The notes below the pieces were generated by a model that saw nothing but the letters and a program-made list of their open reading frames with translations, did no database searches and was not told the DNA's origin. This document shows positions 63,060 through 64,000 of a DNA stretch of 64,000 nucleotides, in pieces. Origin of the DNA: Paraburkholderia bannensis NBRC 103871 (GTDB lineage Bacteria > Pseudomonadota > Gammaproteobacteria > Burkholderiales > Burkholderiaceae); contig NZ_BAYA01000003.1 of assembly GCF_000685015.1 (NCBI RefSeq), positions 372,001-436,000 on the forward strand, given 5' to 3'. Position 1 is the stretch's first letter. Every line of letters starts with the position of its first letter. Both the position numbers and the translations under genes were made by a program.

Positions 63060-64000
63060 TTACGGTGCGAACGGAACCGGCAAGCCGTTGCGAATGACGT
63101 ACACGGTGGTCGGCGCGCCCTTCAGGTCGCCCTTCGCGTCGAACGAATAGGTGCCCGCCACGCCCTTGTACTCTTCCTTGCCAAGCTGGTCGATGAGCTT
63201 CGCCTTGTCCGTGGTCGTGCCCGCCTTGACCATCGCATCGGCCAGCATCTTCACGCCGTCGTAGTAGTTGACCGCGTAGACCTGCGTGTCGATGTGATAG
63301 GTGTCGTGGTACTTCTTGAGGAACTCGCGGCCCGCGGCCGTCTTGTCGAGCGCCACGCCGCCCTGCGCGCAATAGACGATCGAGGCGGCGTCGCCAGCGA
63401 CCTTGCCCATATCGGCGGAACAGATGCCGTCGCCGCCCAGCAGCTTCGCGCGCAGGCCGCGCTGGCGCATCTGTTTGGCCATCGGCGCGCCTTGCGCCGC
63501 ATAGCCGCCGAAGAAGATCACGTCCGGATTCTCGCCCTTGATCGCCGTGAGAATGCCGAGAAAATCCGTGGCCTGCGAATTGGTGAACTGGTGATCGACG
63601 ATCTTCAGACCATTGGCCTTGGCGACCTGCTCGAACTGCTGCGCGACGCCCTGCCCGTAAGCCGTGCGATCGTCGACGATGGCGGCGGTTTTCGCGTGCA
63701 GTGTCTTGACCGCGAATTCGGCCATCGTGCCGCCCAGTTGCTCGTCGCTCGCGCCGATCCGGAAGATGTTCTTGAAGCCCTGCTGCGTGAGCGCGGGGTT
63801 CGATGCGACCGGCAACATCGGAATGCCCGCGTTGCTATAGACGCGCGACGCGGGAATCGCGACGCCCGAGTTGTACGGCCCCACCACGGCGACCACTTTC
63901 TCGTCGACGAGATTCTGGGCCACCTGCACGCCCACTTTCGGATCCGCCTGGTCGTCCTGCGAGTCCAGTTTGAACGTCACCGCCTTGCCGGCGACGGTGA
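63060..64000 (-). CDS. Branched-chain-amino-acid-type ABC binding protein (5' end cut by window)
   Basis: At least 313 residues; the frame is open through the window edge, so the signal peptide and start lie beyond. LivJ-type two-lobe fold: KVVAVVGPYNSGVAIPASRVY, PMLPVASNPALTQQGF and VYAVNYYDGVKMLADAM. It delivers an amino acid to a Liv-type ABC importer; beside 3-hydroxyproline genes the ligand may be hydroxyproline. The permease and ATPase genes are not in the window. Confidence 0.92.
   Translation of the reverse strand, partial: TVAGKAVTFKLDSQDDQADPKVGVQVAQNLVDEKVVAVVGPYNSGVAIPASRVYSNAGIPMLPVASNPALTQQGFKNIFRIGASDEQLGGTMAEFAVKTLHAKTAAIVDDRTAYGQGVAQQFEQVAKANGLKIVDHQFTNSQATDFLGILTAIKGENPDVIFFGGYAAQGAPMAKQMRQRGLRAKLLGGDGICSADMGKVAGDAASIVYCAQGGVALDKTAAGREFLKKYHDTYHIDTQVYAVNYYDGVKMLADAMVKAGTTTDKAKLIDQLGKEEYKGVAGTYSFDAKGDLKGAPTTVYVIRNGLPVPFAP

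Noticed and set aside
1..64000. CRISPR arrays, insertion sequences, prophage, tRNA or rRNA genes
   Set aside because: Looked for direct repeats with spacers, transposase motifs, phage genes and tRNA-like stems; none seen.

Overview
The window is high-GC proteobacterial DNA, most like a Burkholderia sensu lato relative (Paraburkholderia or Caballeronia type). Pointers are the Burkholderia-style trimeric porins, a PHA phasin, a TauE exporter, an Anbu proteasome-like operon, AcpA-type acid phosphatase, and a high density of small regulated catabolic clusters with LysR, GntR, AraC and IclR regulators. No ribosomal RNA, tRNA, CRISPR array, insertion sequence, prophage or plasmid-maintenance gene is visible. 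The content suits a metabolic region of a chromosome, perhaps a secondary one; that is inference.

Layout. 1-6.7 kb: an SGNH hydrolase, then a cyoABCD quinol oxidase operon (minus strand, no cyoE) and a stand-alone NuoM-like proton-pumping subunit. 6.7-8 kb: an iron-control locus, with a Fur box between two divergent promoters; one side looks like a small RNA ending in a strong terminator, the other leads to a cysteine-containing protein of unknown function. 8-11.2 kb: two MFS transporters. 11.2-11.7 kb: an intergenic region packed with DnaA-box-like 9-mers, far from any dnaA gene. 11.7-17.9 kb: a minus-strand run of ATP-grasp, alpha-E, transglutaminase, Anbu peptidase and acid phosphatase, the predicted peptide-synthesis/Anbu system. 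18-24.4 kb: glycosyltransferase, cytochrome b561, catalase, phasin and a secreted hydrolase.

24.5-31 kb: a uronate cluster (GntR regulator, aldose epimerase, RraA-like protein, hexuronate-type MFS transporter, uronate dehydrogenase), followed by a TauE exporter and an entericidin-like lipoprotein too short for routine ORF calling. 31-33.4 kb: a DUF1479 dioxygenase-like protein with a divergent AraC regulator. 33.4-43.6 kb: a two-unit sugar-acid catabolic cluster (DapA-family lyase/dehydratase, alpha-ketoglutarate-semialdehyde-type dehydrogenase; ABC importer, IlvD-type dehydratase, porin). Its two promoters and the uronate region share a TGT-N3-ACA type operator, suggesting one FadR/GntR-type regulon that ends in 2-oxoglutarate.

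44-50 kb: a three-subunit membrane-bound gluconate 2-dehydrogenase under a LacI-type palindrome, a second porin and small genes. 50-54.6 kb: TraB/GumN protein, a LysR regulator with its quinone-reductase-like target, and 4-hydroxyphenylpyruvate dioxygenase. 55-57.3 kb: an MHS transporter and an IclR regulator, with two PcaR-like boxes between hppD and the transporter. 57.3-59.4 kb: a divergent LysR/class C beta-lactamase pair. 59.4-64 kb: a trans-3-hydroxy-L-proline cluster (Cys/Thr-type dehydratase, pyrroline-2-carboxylate reductase, GntR regulator, PNPOx-like protein, and a branched-chain-amino-acid-type binding protein cut by the window end).

All functional calls come from reading motifs and family resemblance by eye; no database search was run.
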